DNA of 44,455 bases from Clostridium sp. UBA3947 (lineage in GTDB: Bacteria; Bacillota; Clostridia; Clostridiales; Clostridiaceae). Numbering within the stretch: position 1 is the first letter of the stretch; every line of letters starts with the position of its first letter. The stretch is from the NCBI GenBank assembly GCA_002385545.1, contig DGDR01000075.1:1-44455 (forward strand), written 5' to 3'. The notes below the pieces were generated by a model. It worked only from the letters and a program-made list of their open reading frames with translations, did not search any database and was not told where the DNA came from. Made by a program: the position numbers and the translations under genes. This document shows positions 1-6,744 of the stretch, in pieces.

Positions 1-846
1 AATCTTGTTAAAAACGGTTATCTTGGAAATTATAAAACAGTTTCTATCTCAAAGGTTTTAGAAACTAACTTTAAAGGCTGTGAAATTAAATGGGATAATT
101 TCAAAGCTGATGAAAAAAACATAGTAGAGGTCTTTATTAAAAATCCTACTTTAGATAAAACTTTGAAAATTCAATTTTCCTTAAATAAAGATGACACCTT
201 TGAGGTTGTTCATGTAAGCGTTGATGGAGAAGCATTTAAAACTCCCTATGAATCTAAGGTGTTTCTAGATGCTTTATATGAATCCTATGCTGAAATTGCT
301 TCAGATTATTCAGTAGTGGCTGATTATGAAACATCTAATGATACACTAAAAGGTGGCAAGCTATCTAGCTTAAAATAAGATAATAAATCCAGCAATAAGA
401 ATACAACTGCAAGCTCTGTTTTGAAAAACGAATCTAATTCAAAAAATCAGGATACAAAACCATCAATTGATTTAATGAAATATCTTAGGGTATCCATCGA
501 TGTTGTAAAGGAAGAACTCGGCCCTCCCAATAGAATTAGTGGAGTGCAAGCCAGTAGATTATATGATTATGGAACTTTTTACTTCTTAGTAGATGATAAT
601 AAGGTTTCGTATATCTGTATAACTGGATCAGGTGCTAATATAAGCGATATTGAAGTAGGTATGTTTCCACAAGATGTTAGAGATATTCGAAAAAATCCAA
701 CCAGACAAATAAATGGTGATCAATTTATAATGGACTATAGACTTAACAGTGATTCCACTTCAATTAAATATTATTGCACAGCACCAGATGGATGTATTAC
801 TCAAATTACAGTAGCTGACTTGACAGTATTTCCAGATGAATATTAA
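1..846 (+). pseudogene. Left-edge secreted/membrane-type protein gene split by an in-frame TAA
   Basis: Frame 1 is open from the window edge to a TAA at 376-378, then stays open in the same frame from 379 to the stop at 844-846. The first part (125 codons, 5' end outside the window) carries a VKNGYLGNY motif. I recall this motif from a beta-rich domain found in many Firmicutes zinc-ribbon or lipoprotein-like proteins. Codons around the stop read as an Asn/Ser/Lys/Thr-rich linker on both sides, and the second part (about 140 residues, from a TTG at 421) forms another compact domain with an LGPPNRISG motif, vaguely like DUF4309/BamE-type folds. The TTG at 421 has no Shine-Dalgarno sequence. The simplest reading is one two-domain protein with a nonsense mutation, but two separate proteins or a sequencing error cannot be excluded. 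Function unknown. Confidence 0.6.
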
Positions 847-896
847 AAAAAACCATAGCAGTACAGGTAAATATGTATCTGCTATGGTTTTTTTTT
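847..896. terminator. Bidirectional intrinsic terminator
   Basis: An 11-bp perfect stem (AACCATAGCAG at 851-861 with CTGCTATGGTT at 879-889) is flanked by an A-run on the left and a T-run on the right. It follows the stop codon of the left-edge gene directly and could work on both strands. Confidence 0.85.
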
Positions 897-905
897 AGGT
901 AAATA

Positions 906-935
906 GTAAATTCCTATTTTACATTAGGAATTTAC
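906..935. repeat. Inverted repeat, role unknown
   Basis: Perfect 11-bp inverted repeat GTAAATTCCTA (906-916) / TAGGAATTTAC (925-935) with an 8-nt loop, just after the terminator. It has only a short T-run (CTTTTC) and may be a second, weaker terminator. The rest of 936-1092 shows no gene or motif I recognise. Confidence 0.5.
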
Positions 936-1092
936 CTTTTCAAAATATCTATATATAGGACAGTCTTTCGTATGTATCGTAAAGAATTTTTGCCATATTT
1001 TTATGGTAATTAACTTGATACAATTTATATAGACCGGATGCCTTGTGGACCCTTTAACACTAACTTTTCTTCCATCATATAAACTATTGATG

Positions 1093-1141
1093 AAAAAATC
1101 CAATAAACTCCAAGTTTTTTAAACTTAGTGCTATTGGATTT
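1093..1141 (-). terminator. Terminator of tRNA-Thr
   Basis: The 10-bp arms AAATCCAATA (1096-1105) and TATTGGATTT (1132-1141) enclose a smaller AAGTTT/AAACTT hairpin. On the minus strand the stem is followed by six T residues. It lies directly downstream of the leftward tRNA gene. Confidence 0.75.
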
Positions 1142-1148
1142 CAATATA

Positions 1149-1221
1149 AGCTCCCAAGGGGATTCGAACCCCTGGCCTACTGATTACGAATCAGTTGCGC
1201 TACCAGCTGCGCCATGGAAGC
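1149..1221 (-). tRNA. tRNA-Thr, anticodon CGU
   Basis: The minus strand folds into a complete cloverleaf. The acceptor stem is GCTTCCA/TGGGAGC (one G-U pair). The D arm is GCGC/GCGC with a GG-containing loop. The anticodon stem is ACTGA/TCAGT with loop TTCGTAA, and the T arm is AGGGG-TTCGAAT-CCCCT. The loop gives anticodon CGT, which reads the Thr codon ACG. The 3' CCA is not encoded, so it would be added after transcription. The discriminator base is U at 1149. Confidence 0.95.
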
Positions 1222-1271
1222 AAATACCCTTTATTTACTTGTTCTGTAGCTACTTCAAAAACTTCATTTTT

Positions 1272-1300
1272 ATTATATGACTAATATATAGCAATATCAA
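1272..1300 (-). promoter_or_regulatory. Sigma-A-type promoter of tRNA-Thr
   Basis: On the minus strand, TTGATA (1300-1295) and TATAAT (1277-1272) are separated by exactly 17 bp. The predicted start is near 1265, about 45 nt before the mature tRNA 5' end. Confidence 0.7.
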
Positions 1301-1381
1301 GACTACATAGAAATTAATATCCCTTGAGAAGCAGCCTCCTTTATAGTTGATTATTAGCTCTTCGGGCCATATTTAAACTCC

Positions 1382-1912
1382 TTATAGCCTTCTAATTATC
1401 ACATCTTCTTCTTTCCATTGTGAAGAGGATTTTATAAATTTAATTAGTGCCTCACAAGCTATATAGGCTAGATAACCTATGGCACCACCTATTACATATA
1501 GAATTAGATCATCTATATCAAAACTTCCAAGGATAAAAATCCCTTGAGTAGCTTCTATTATTAATCCAATTAAAGCTGTAGTTAGCAAGGTGGATTTAAG
1601 CTTATTTTTCTTCTTAATGAGGCTAGGAACTAAAAATCCCATAGGACAAAAGGCTAAAATATTACCTAATAATTGAGTTAATGCAGTTCTTATATTATCC
1701 TCCTCAAATAGATAATAGGAAATGGTGCTAAATGGTACATAATTAATGTTCTTCAGCCTATCTAACCAAGTATACCGTTCTCTAGCATAAGCAGCTATAC
1801 GGAGAGCCATTCCTCTTTTCAAGAGAACAACATAAACCAACATCAATAAATATAAGATAAAAGTTAAATATTTTACTAGGATAATAGCTTTTCCTTTTCC
1901 TTGTTCCTTCAT
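1382..1912 (-). CDS. VanZ-like family membrane protein
   Basis: The 176-residue protein has four to five hydrophobic segments and the layout of the VanZ family. A region NILAFCPMGFLVP is followed by a helix ending in EATQG, then an FDIDDLILYVIGGAIGY segment, matching the conserved N-x3-F-P-x-G and D-I-D-D-x2-N-x2-G-x2-G pattern. One conserved Asn is Tyr here. VanZ itself raises teicoplanin resistance by an unclear route, and most family members have no known function. The start is ATG 1912, with AGGAG about 8 nt upstream. The gene is probably monocistronic: the upstream leftward gene ends in a terminator, and no terminator is visible downstream. Confidence 0.8.
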   Translation of the reverse strand: MKEQGKGKAIILVKYLTFILYLLMLVYVVLLKRGMALRIAAYARERYTWLDRLKNINYVPFSTISYYLFEEDNIRTALTQLLGNILAFCPMGFLVPSLIKKKNKLKSTLLTTALIGLIIEATQGIFILGSFDIDDLILYVIGGAIGYLAYIACEALIKFIKSSSQWKEEDVIIRRL

Positions 1913-2042
1913 TCACCTAACTCCTGTTCTAACATAAATTATTTCGCTAATGTTTCCTTCATAAATCTTTCTTTGCATACATATTATAGCTTAAATTCCA
2001 GAAGTTTTGATATATTTTATGAGATTTTTGAAATTTAGTATA

Positions 2043-2096
2043 TAAAAAACCTCTATGTAACTCCAGGATTTTATTCCTATTAGCTACATAGAGGCC
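2043..2096 (-). terminator. Terminator of the gnd-zwf-cyclase cluster
   Basis: The 10-bp arms CCTCTATGTA (2050-2059) and TACATAGAGG (2085-2094) are followed on the minus strand by GGTTTTTTAT. It lies a few nucleotides beyond the stop of the cyclase-family gene. Confidence 0.85.
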
Positions 2097-2105
2097 TTTT
2101 CTCCT

Positions 2106-2732
2106 TTATATAACTCCTTCAATTAACACCGCTCTAGCTGGAGCTCCCTCTGCCCCCTTTATTTTCAATGGTAGGGCACAAAGAAGGTATTCCCCAGGCT
2201 CAATGTCCCTTAAATATAATCCCTCTAAAACTGTAATACCGTTACCTAAAAGAGCTTTATGGGTTTCGTAGCCTGGCTGATTTCTCTCCACTCCTAGAGC
2301 GTCAATGCCTACGCCTTTTATTTTCTTATCTCTAAGATATTCCGCTGCAGATTTTTCTATAAATACGAAGTTAAAGTCAAATTCCTCTGAAAAGGAATTT
2401 CTAGTTTTGAATATAACAAAGTCTCCCTCGCCAAAATCTAAACCTTCTATGTCGGTCTTAGTTATTTGACTTTCTAGGCTTGTTAAGTCAAAAACCTTGC
2501 AGGGAGTTATACAGTTATATAAATCTATATTTTCTATAGTATCTCCCCCAGCTACCATGTGAAGTGGTGCATCAAAATGAGTGCCTGTATGTATGTCTAA
2601 ATACACCCTGCTTTCATGGTGCTTTCCTGTTTGGTGGTTTGAAACCTCCTGAAGCCTTGGTTTTTTGTCTTCTTTATTTTTATAAACTGGCATATCTTTG
2701 TGTATGAGCATTGTTATATCATGAATTTTCAT
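2106..2732 (-). CDS. Cyclase-family (kynurenine formamidase-like) metal hydrolase
   Basis: The 208-residue protein has the family signature HTGTHFDAPLH at residues 48-58. This His-x-Gly-Thr-His-x-Asp motif binds the metal in PF04199 proteins such as KynB and various amide or lactone hydrolases. The N-terminus (MKIHDITMLIHKDMPVY) is also typical. An ATG at 2732 is preceded by AAGGAG with good spacing. A longer reading to 2837 would add 35 residues unlike the family and overlap the end of zwf, so I reject it. It is the third gene of a leftward gnd-zwf-cyclase cluster. Its substrate is unknown. A role near 6-phosphogluconolactone hydrolysis is tempting because no pgl gene is visible, but that is only inference. 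Confidence 0.8.
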   Translation of the reverse strand: MKIHDITMLIHKDMPVYKNKEDKKPRLQEVSNHQTGKHHESRVYLDIHTGTHFDAPLHMVAGGDTIENIDLYNCITPCKVFDLTSLESQITKTDIEGLDFGEGDFVIFKTRNSFSEEFDFNFVFIEKSAAEYLRDKKIKGVGIDALGVERNQPGYETHKALLGNGITVLEGLYLRDIEPGEYLLCALPLKIKGAEGAPARAVLIEGVI

Positions 2733-2773
2733 ATGGGCCTCTCCTTTTAAAAAATATAGTTCTGGCAAGGAGC

Positions 2774-2807
2774 AAGCAAGCCCTCCTAAATTGAAGGGGA
2801 CTTGCTT
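2774..2807. repeat. Hairpin between zwf and the cyclase gene
   Basis: AAGCAAG (2774-2780) pairs with CTTGCTT (2801-2807), and the stem extends inward through CCCT/AGGG-type pairs. It lies in the 79-nt gap between the zwf stop and the cyclase start. No long T-run follows on the minus strand, so it may be a processing or stabilising hairpin rather than a terminator. Confidence 0.4.
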
Positions 2808-2811
2808 ATGG

Positions 2812-4296
2812 CTATACACGCCACCACTGCCTTCCATCCTTTCTTAAAAGCTCGTGTACCTCCTCTGGACCCCAGCTTCCAGCTTCATAGTTTGGGAAAT
2901 TAGCCTCCTGTTTTCTCCATATGCGGATAATATCGTCCACGTACTTCCAGGAGAACTCTACCTCGTCCCATCTAGTAAATAGGGTAGTATCCCCTCTAAT
3001 AACATCGGAAATCAACCTTTCATATGCCTCTGGGGTGTTGCTACCAAAACTGCAATTCTGGCAGAAGTCCATTTGTACTGGAACTATTTCGTTGCCGGCA
3101 CCTGGCTTTTTAGCGTTAAATTGGAACATTACACCTTCTCTAGGCTGTACCTTAATTACCAATAGATTAGGCTGTAGGTCTGTTTCCTTTGTATAAAGAA
3201 TTTTGGGTAAAGATTTGAATTGCACTATTATTTCTGTAGTTTTTTCCGCCATTCTTTTACCACTTCTTATATAAAAGGGTACTCCTGCCCATCTATAATT
3301 TTCAATATATAACTTCATGGCTACAAAGGTTTCAGTTTGAGAATTAGGATTAACCCTATCCTCTTCCCTATAGGCTCTTACCTTGTGGGAGCCTATTATT
3401 CCAGCCCCATACTGACCTCGAACCATGTTATTATTAACAAAGTCCTCTGTTACTGGCTGCAGAGATCTTAACACCTTTACCTTTTCATCTCTTATACTTT
3501 CAGTATCCAAATTTACCGGTGGCTCCATAGCTGTTAAGGTTAAGAGCTGGAACATATGATTTTGAATCATATCCTTTAGGGCTCCGGACTTTTCGTAGTA
3601 GCCTCCCCTGCTCTCAACCCCTACCGTTTCCGTAGAGGATATTTGGATATTGTCTATATATTTATTATTCCAAAGGTGTTCAAAGAGAGAATTGGCAAAT
3701 CTGATAACCATTATATTTTGAATCATTTCTTTTCCTAAATAATGGTCTATTCTATAGGTGTTTTCCTCCTTAAATACCCTTGTAATTTCCTTATTTAAAT
3801 AGGTTGCAGACTCCAAGTCCTTGCCAAAGGGCTTTTCTATTACTATTCTTCTAATGCAATTATCACATAGGGCAAGATCGTGAACTTCCAGTTTATCTAC
3901 TATAACCTCAAAATATTCTGGAGACACTGCCAAGTAATAGATCCTATTTCCAGCCGTATTATATTTGATATCCAAGCCTGAAAGTACTTCTTTTAAATGA
4001 CCGTAGCCTTCATCCTCGTTAAAATTAAGTCTTACGTAGTAGAGCTTACTTCTCATATCCTCCCAGGTATCCTCACTTAGGGGAAAACGACTGTAACTTC
4101 TAATTGATTCCTTTACTTGATTCCTATATTCCTCTTCACTGAAATCTCTTCTTCCTACAGCTACCACAGCAAAGTTATCAGGCAAGGCTTTTTGATATAG
4201 CAAGTTGTATATAGATGGCATCAGCTTTCTATGGGTTAAGTCTCCGGTACCGCCAAAAATGACCATTATACCTGGAAATTCTATTTTCTGTTGCAT
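2812..4296 (-). CDS. zwf: Glucose-6-phosphate dehydrogenase
   Basis: This enzyme oxidises glucose 6-phosphate to 6-phosphogluconolactone with NAD(P)+ in the cytosol, the first step of the oxidative pentose phosphate pathway. The 494-residue length is standard. Visible motifs are the nucleotide-binding GGTGDLTHRKL (residues 15-25), EKPFG (154-158), and the substrate-binding and catalytic RIDHYLGKE (182-190). I place the start at ATG 4296, six nt after AGGAAGG. A GTG six nt further upstream sits on the ribosome-binding site. The gene begins 38 nt after gnd, so the two are surely co-transcribed, and the product of one enzyme feeds the other. Confidence 0.97.
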   Translation of the reverse strand: MQQKIEFPGIMVIFGGTGDLTHRKLMPSIYNLLYQKALPDNFAVVAVGRRDFSEEEYRNQVKESIRSYSRFPLSEDTWEDMRSKLYYVRLNFNEDEGYGHLKEVLSGLDIKYNTAGNRIYYLAVSPEYFEVIVDKLEVHDLALCDNCIRRIVIEKPFGKDLESATYLNKEITRVFKEENTYRIDHYLGKEMIQNIMVIRFANSLFEHLWNNKYIDNIQISSTETVGVESRGGYYEKSGALKDMIQNHMFQLLTLTAMEPPVNLDTESIRDEKVKVLRSLQPVTEDFVNNNMVRGQYGAGIIGSHKVRAYREEDRVNPNSQTETFVAMKLYIENYRWAGVPFYIRSGKRMAEKTTEIIVQFKSLPKILYTKETDLQPNLLVIKVQPREGVMFQFNAKKPGAGNEIVPVQMDFCQNCSFGSNTPEAYERLISDVIRGDTTLFTRWDEVEFSWKYVDDIIRIWRKQEANFPNYEAGSWGPEEVHELLRKDGRQWWRV

Positions 4297-4334
4297 ACTC
4301 ACCCTTCCTTTCTACACCGTTTCAAAAACCACAC

Positions 4335-5237
4335 TTATTCAGTTTTCTTTGCTACAGCATGGCCTCCAAACTCGTTTCTAAGGGCTGCAACGACCTTACC
4401 TGTAAAGGTATCCTCCTGCTCAGATCTGTATCTCATCATTAAGGATTCTGTTATAACTGGTGCAGGTACCTTTAATTCTAAAGCCTCTTGCACTGTCCAT
4501 AAACCTTCACCGGAGGAATACATTATTCCCCTTATACCATCTAGCTTGCCATCCTTGCTAAAGGCGTTTTGAGCAAGCTCCATAAGCCATCCTCTTATAA
4601 CGGAACCGTTATTCCAAACCCTTGCCACCTTTTCCAAGTCTAAATTGAAGGGTCCCTTTTCAAGGATTTCAAAACCTTCACCTATAGCCTGCATCATTCC
4701 GTATTCTACACCATTGTGTACCATCTTTACATAATGGCCAGAGCCAGGTCTTCCACAATGTAAGTATCCATCCTTAACACTGATGTCCTTCAATAGACCT
4801 TCTATAACCTCAATAACATCATCGTCTGCCCCTACCATTGTGCAAGCACCATATCTAGCACCATTAATACCGCCGCTAGTTCCTACATCTGCAAAGGCTA
4901 TTCCTCTTTCCTTAAGATAATTATATCGTCTCAAGGTATCCTTATAATTAGAATTACCTCCATCAATTATTATGTCATTCATATCTAGTAAAGGTAGTAG
5001 CTTTTCAATCATGTCATCTACTGCCTGTCCTGCAGGTATCATAAGCCATATTACTCTTCTTCTAGATAGCTTTTCTGTAAGTTCCTCTAAGCTATAAGCA
5101 CCAGTAAGTCCTTCTTCCTCTGCTTCCTTAACCTTACTTATAGTTCTATTGTAAACTATAGGCTTATGACCATGATCCCTCATGTTCAAGGCTAAATTAT
5201 AGCCCATTCTCCCTAATCCAATTAAACCTATTTCCAT
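4335..5237 (-). CDS. gnd: 6-phosphogluconate dehydrogenase, short (NAD-type) form
   Basis: It oxidatively decarboxylates 6-phosphogluconate to ribulose 5-phosphate. The 300-residue chain starts with the Rossmann motif GLIGLGRMG (residues 4-12). It carries DGGNSNYKD (92-100), the GTSGGINGARYG segment, and KMVHNGVEYGMMQ (171-183), which includes the catalytic Lys and the His-Asn pair. It is about 300 residues instead of about 470, as in the short decarboxylating enzymes (YqeC/GndA type), many of which prefer NAD+. The start is ATG 5237, eight nt after GGAGG. A longer frame to 5288 has no support. It is first in the gnd-zwf-cyclase cluster. Confidence 0.95.
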   Translation of the reverse strand: MEIGLIGLGRMGYNLALNMRDHGHKPIVYNRTISKVKEAEEEGLTGAYSLEELTEKLSRRRVIWLMIPAGQAVDDMIEKLLPLLDMNDIIIDGGNSNYKDTLRRYNYLKERGIAFADVGTSGGINGARYGACTMVGADDDVIEVIEGLLKDISVKDGYLHCGRPGSGHYVKMVHNGVEYGMMQAIGEGFEILEKGPFNLDLEKVARVWNNGSVIRGWLMELAQNAFSKDGKLDGIRGIMYSSGEGLWTVQEALELKVPAPVITESLMMRYRSEQEDTFTGKVVAALRNEFGGHAVAKKTE

Positions 5238-5505
5238 GCTTATCGCCTCCATATTTTTTATACTAAACTTTATTTTGCACTTAATCAATCCCTATTATTA
5301 TATTCATAGATATATGGTATATATTATATTATGAAATTAAGTCTCAATTAATAATGATTATCTATATTTTGCACTTATATTCTAACCCTGTCAATATAAA
5401 ATTCTATAAAAGTAAGAATAATTTCAAAAAACTTGATTAAAATATATCTTAAAGACTTATCTAATAAAATCTTCAACTTTCTAATCAACAGATCATATTT
5501 CTTAC

Positions 5506-5554
5506 CTTGACTTTCTTTGACCTTTCCGTTATTATAAAGTCAAAGAAAATCAAA
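5506..5554 (+). promoter_or_regulatory. hsp20 promoter with two inverted CtsR-type operators
   Basis: TTGACT (5507-5512) and TATTAT (5530-5535) are 17 bp apart and form a sigma-A promoter. Box 1 (5506-5522, read on the minus strand) is GGTCAAAGAAAGTCAAG. Box 2 (5538-5554, plus strand) is AGTCAAAGAAAATCAAA. The CtsR heat-shock repressor consensus is RGTCAAA-NAN-RGTCAAA, so each box has a single deviation. Box 1 covers the -35 and box 2 covers the start-site region, an ideal layout for repression. No ctsR gene is in the window. Confidence 0.8.
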
Positions 5555-5582
5555 CAAATATTTTTATAAAGGAGTGATTTAT

Positions 5583-6026
5583 ATGTTTGAAATGATTCCT
5601 TTCAGAAGAAATGGATTGTCCAGAAGAGGAGGCGAAGATTACTTCAACAACTTCTTTAATAGCTTCTTTAATAATGACTTCTTTGCTCCTGCTGTTTTTG
5701 GAAGCTCCTTTAATGTAGACATGAGAGAAACTGAAGATAGCTATATTATCGAAGCTGATTTACCTGGTGTGCCAAAGGAAGCTATCAGCGTAGAATATGA
5801 AAATAATTATCTAACTATATCTGCAAAAAGAGAAGATACTATAGAAGATAAAAAGGATAACTACTTAAGAAAAGAACGTCACTATGGAGAATTCAAAAGA
5901 AGCTTCTACGTAGACAATATAGATGAAAACCAAATTAAAGCCAGCTTTAAGGATGGTGTTTTAAAAATTAATCTTCAAAAATTAAATAAGGGCTTTGAAA
6001 AAAGAAAGAAAATTGATATTCAATAA
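5583..6026 (+). CDS. hsp18: Small heat-shock protein, Hsp20/alpha-crystallin family
   Basis: An ATP-independent holdase of 147 residues that keeps unfolded proteins soluble under stress. The N-terminus is Phe/Asn-rich (FNNFFNSFFNN). The alpha-crystallin domain starts around residue 42 (FNVDMRETEDSYIIEADLPG), has the conserved A-x-F-x-x-G-V-L motif as ASFKDGVLKI near residue 122, and ends in a short C-terminal tail. ATG 5583 lies eight nt after AAGGAG, and an in-frame GTG at 5574 is inside that ribosome-binding site. It is probably monocistronic, with its own promoter and terminator. The symbol follows the clostridial hsp18 orthologue and is tentative. Confidence 0.93.
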   Translation: MFEMIPFRRNGLSRRGGEDYFNNFFNSFFNNDFFAPAVFGSSFNVDMRETEDSYIIEADLPGVPKEAISVEYENNYLTISAKREDTIEDKKDNYLRKERHYGEFKRSFYVDNIDENQIKASFKDGVLKINLQKLNKGFEKRKKIDIQ

Positions 6027-6049
6027 TTGGCCAAGGTACAATTATAGAT

Positions 6050-6087
6050 GCTTCTCCCCAGTAAGCTTCTGAGGAGAAGCCTATTTT
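6050..6087 (+). terminator. Terminator of hsp20
   Basis: GCTTCTCC (6050-6057) pairs with GGAGAAGC (6073-6080), followed by CTATTTTTAT. It lies between the convergent hsp20 and sortase genes and is T-rich only on the plus strand. Confidence 0.8.
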
Positions 6088-6091
6088 TATA

Positions 6092-6736
6092 TTAAATCAC
6101 CTTCACCTTATTTAATTTTGCCCTTACTATTAGTCTCTTTGCGTGGGAAACAAAGCCTTCTGCCTCACAGGTTGTTAATGTTAAACAAGGATAATCCGTA
6201 TTTCCCACCACAGACCAATCATTTTTATCCACCACAAATACCTTTTCTACTACATATTCATAGTTAGCCTTAGCTGTCTTTAATAGGATAACATCATTTT
6301 CCTTAAGCTTATCTAGATTCTTAAAGTAATCTGCTGGTCCTGTTCTATGGCCTGCAATAGCTACATTGCCATTTTCACCTGGAAAGGCAGTACCCTTATA
6401 ATGGGCTGGAGGATAGCTGGCATTTTCATTGAATATATCCTTATCCTCCATAGTAGTAACAGTGGCCTCTACAGAAATTTCAGGAATCTCTATTATAGTT
6501 TCCGGCCATTGATGCCATACAGGATACTCCTTTTCTCCATTCTCTTTCTTGCTTTCACTTTTCTTAAAGCTGTCCTTTAGCTCTGCTACCTTTTTATTTT
6601 GTGTAATGGTTGATTTTATTTTTAAGCTTATAGGATAGGCTGCTATAAGGCAGCCAAGTATAAACATACCTATAGCTATAAGCCTTCTCTTATCTTTTAA
6701 AGCTTTAATTAATCTTAATTTATTAACTCCTGCCAT
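6092..6736 (-). CDS. Sortase, class D-like
   Basis: A membrane-anchored cysteine transpeptidase that cleaves an LPxTG-type signal and attaches the protein to the cell wall. The 214-residue chain has an N-terminal membrane helix (about 19-36) and the catalytic triad in context: His130 in AGHRTG, Cys190 in LTLTTC, and Arg201 or Arg205 in RLIVRA. The single N-terminal anchor and the TLTTC motif fit class D, though class E is hard to exclude by eye. ATG 6736 follows GAGGTG with short spacing, and a GTG at 6742 is the alternative. The gene begins within about 10 nt of the stop of the LPVTG-protein gene, so the two form a dedicated enzyme-substrate pair. Confidence 0.9.
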   Translation of the reverse strand: MAGVNKLRLIKALKDKRRLIAIGMFILGCLIAAYPISLKIKSTITQNKKVAELKDSFKKSESKKENGEKEYPVWHQWPETIIEIPEISVEATVTTMEDKDIFNENASYPPAHYKGTAFPGENGNVAIAGHRTGPADYFKNLDKLKENDVILLKTAKANYEYVVEKVFVVDKNDWSVVGNTDYPCLTLTTCEAEGFVSHAKRLIVRAKLNKVKVI

Positions 6737-6744
6737 AGGCACCT

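Noticed and set aside
2733..2837. 35-residue N-terminal extension of the cyclase-family protein
   Set aside because: It would overlap the end of zwf, lacks family similarity, and the internal ATG at 2732 has a good ribosome-binding site.
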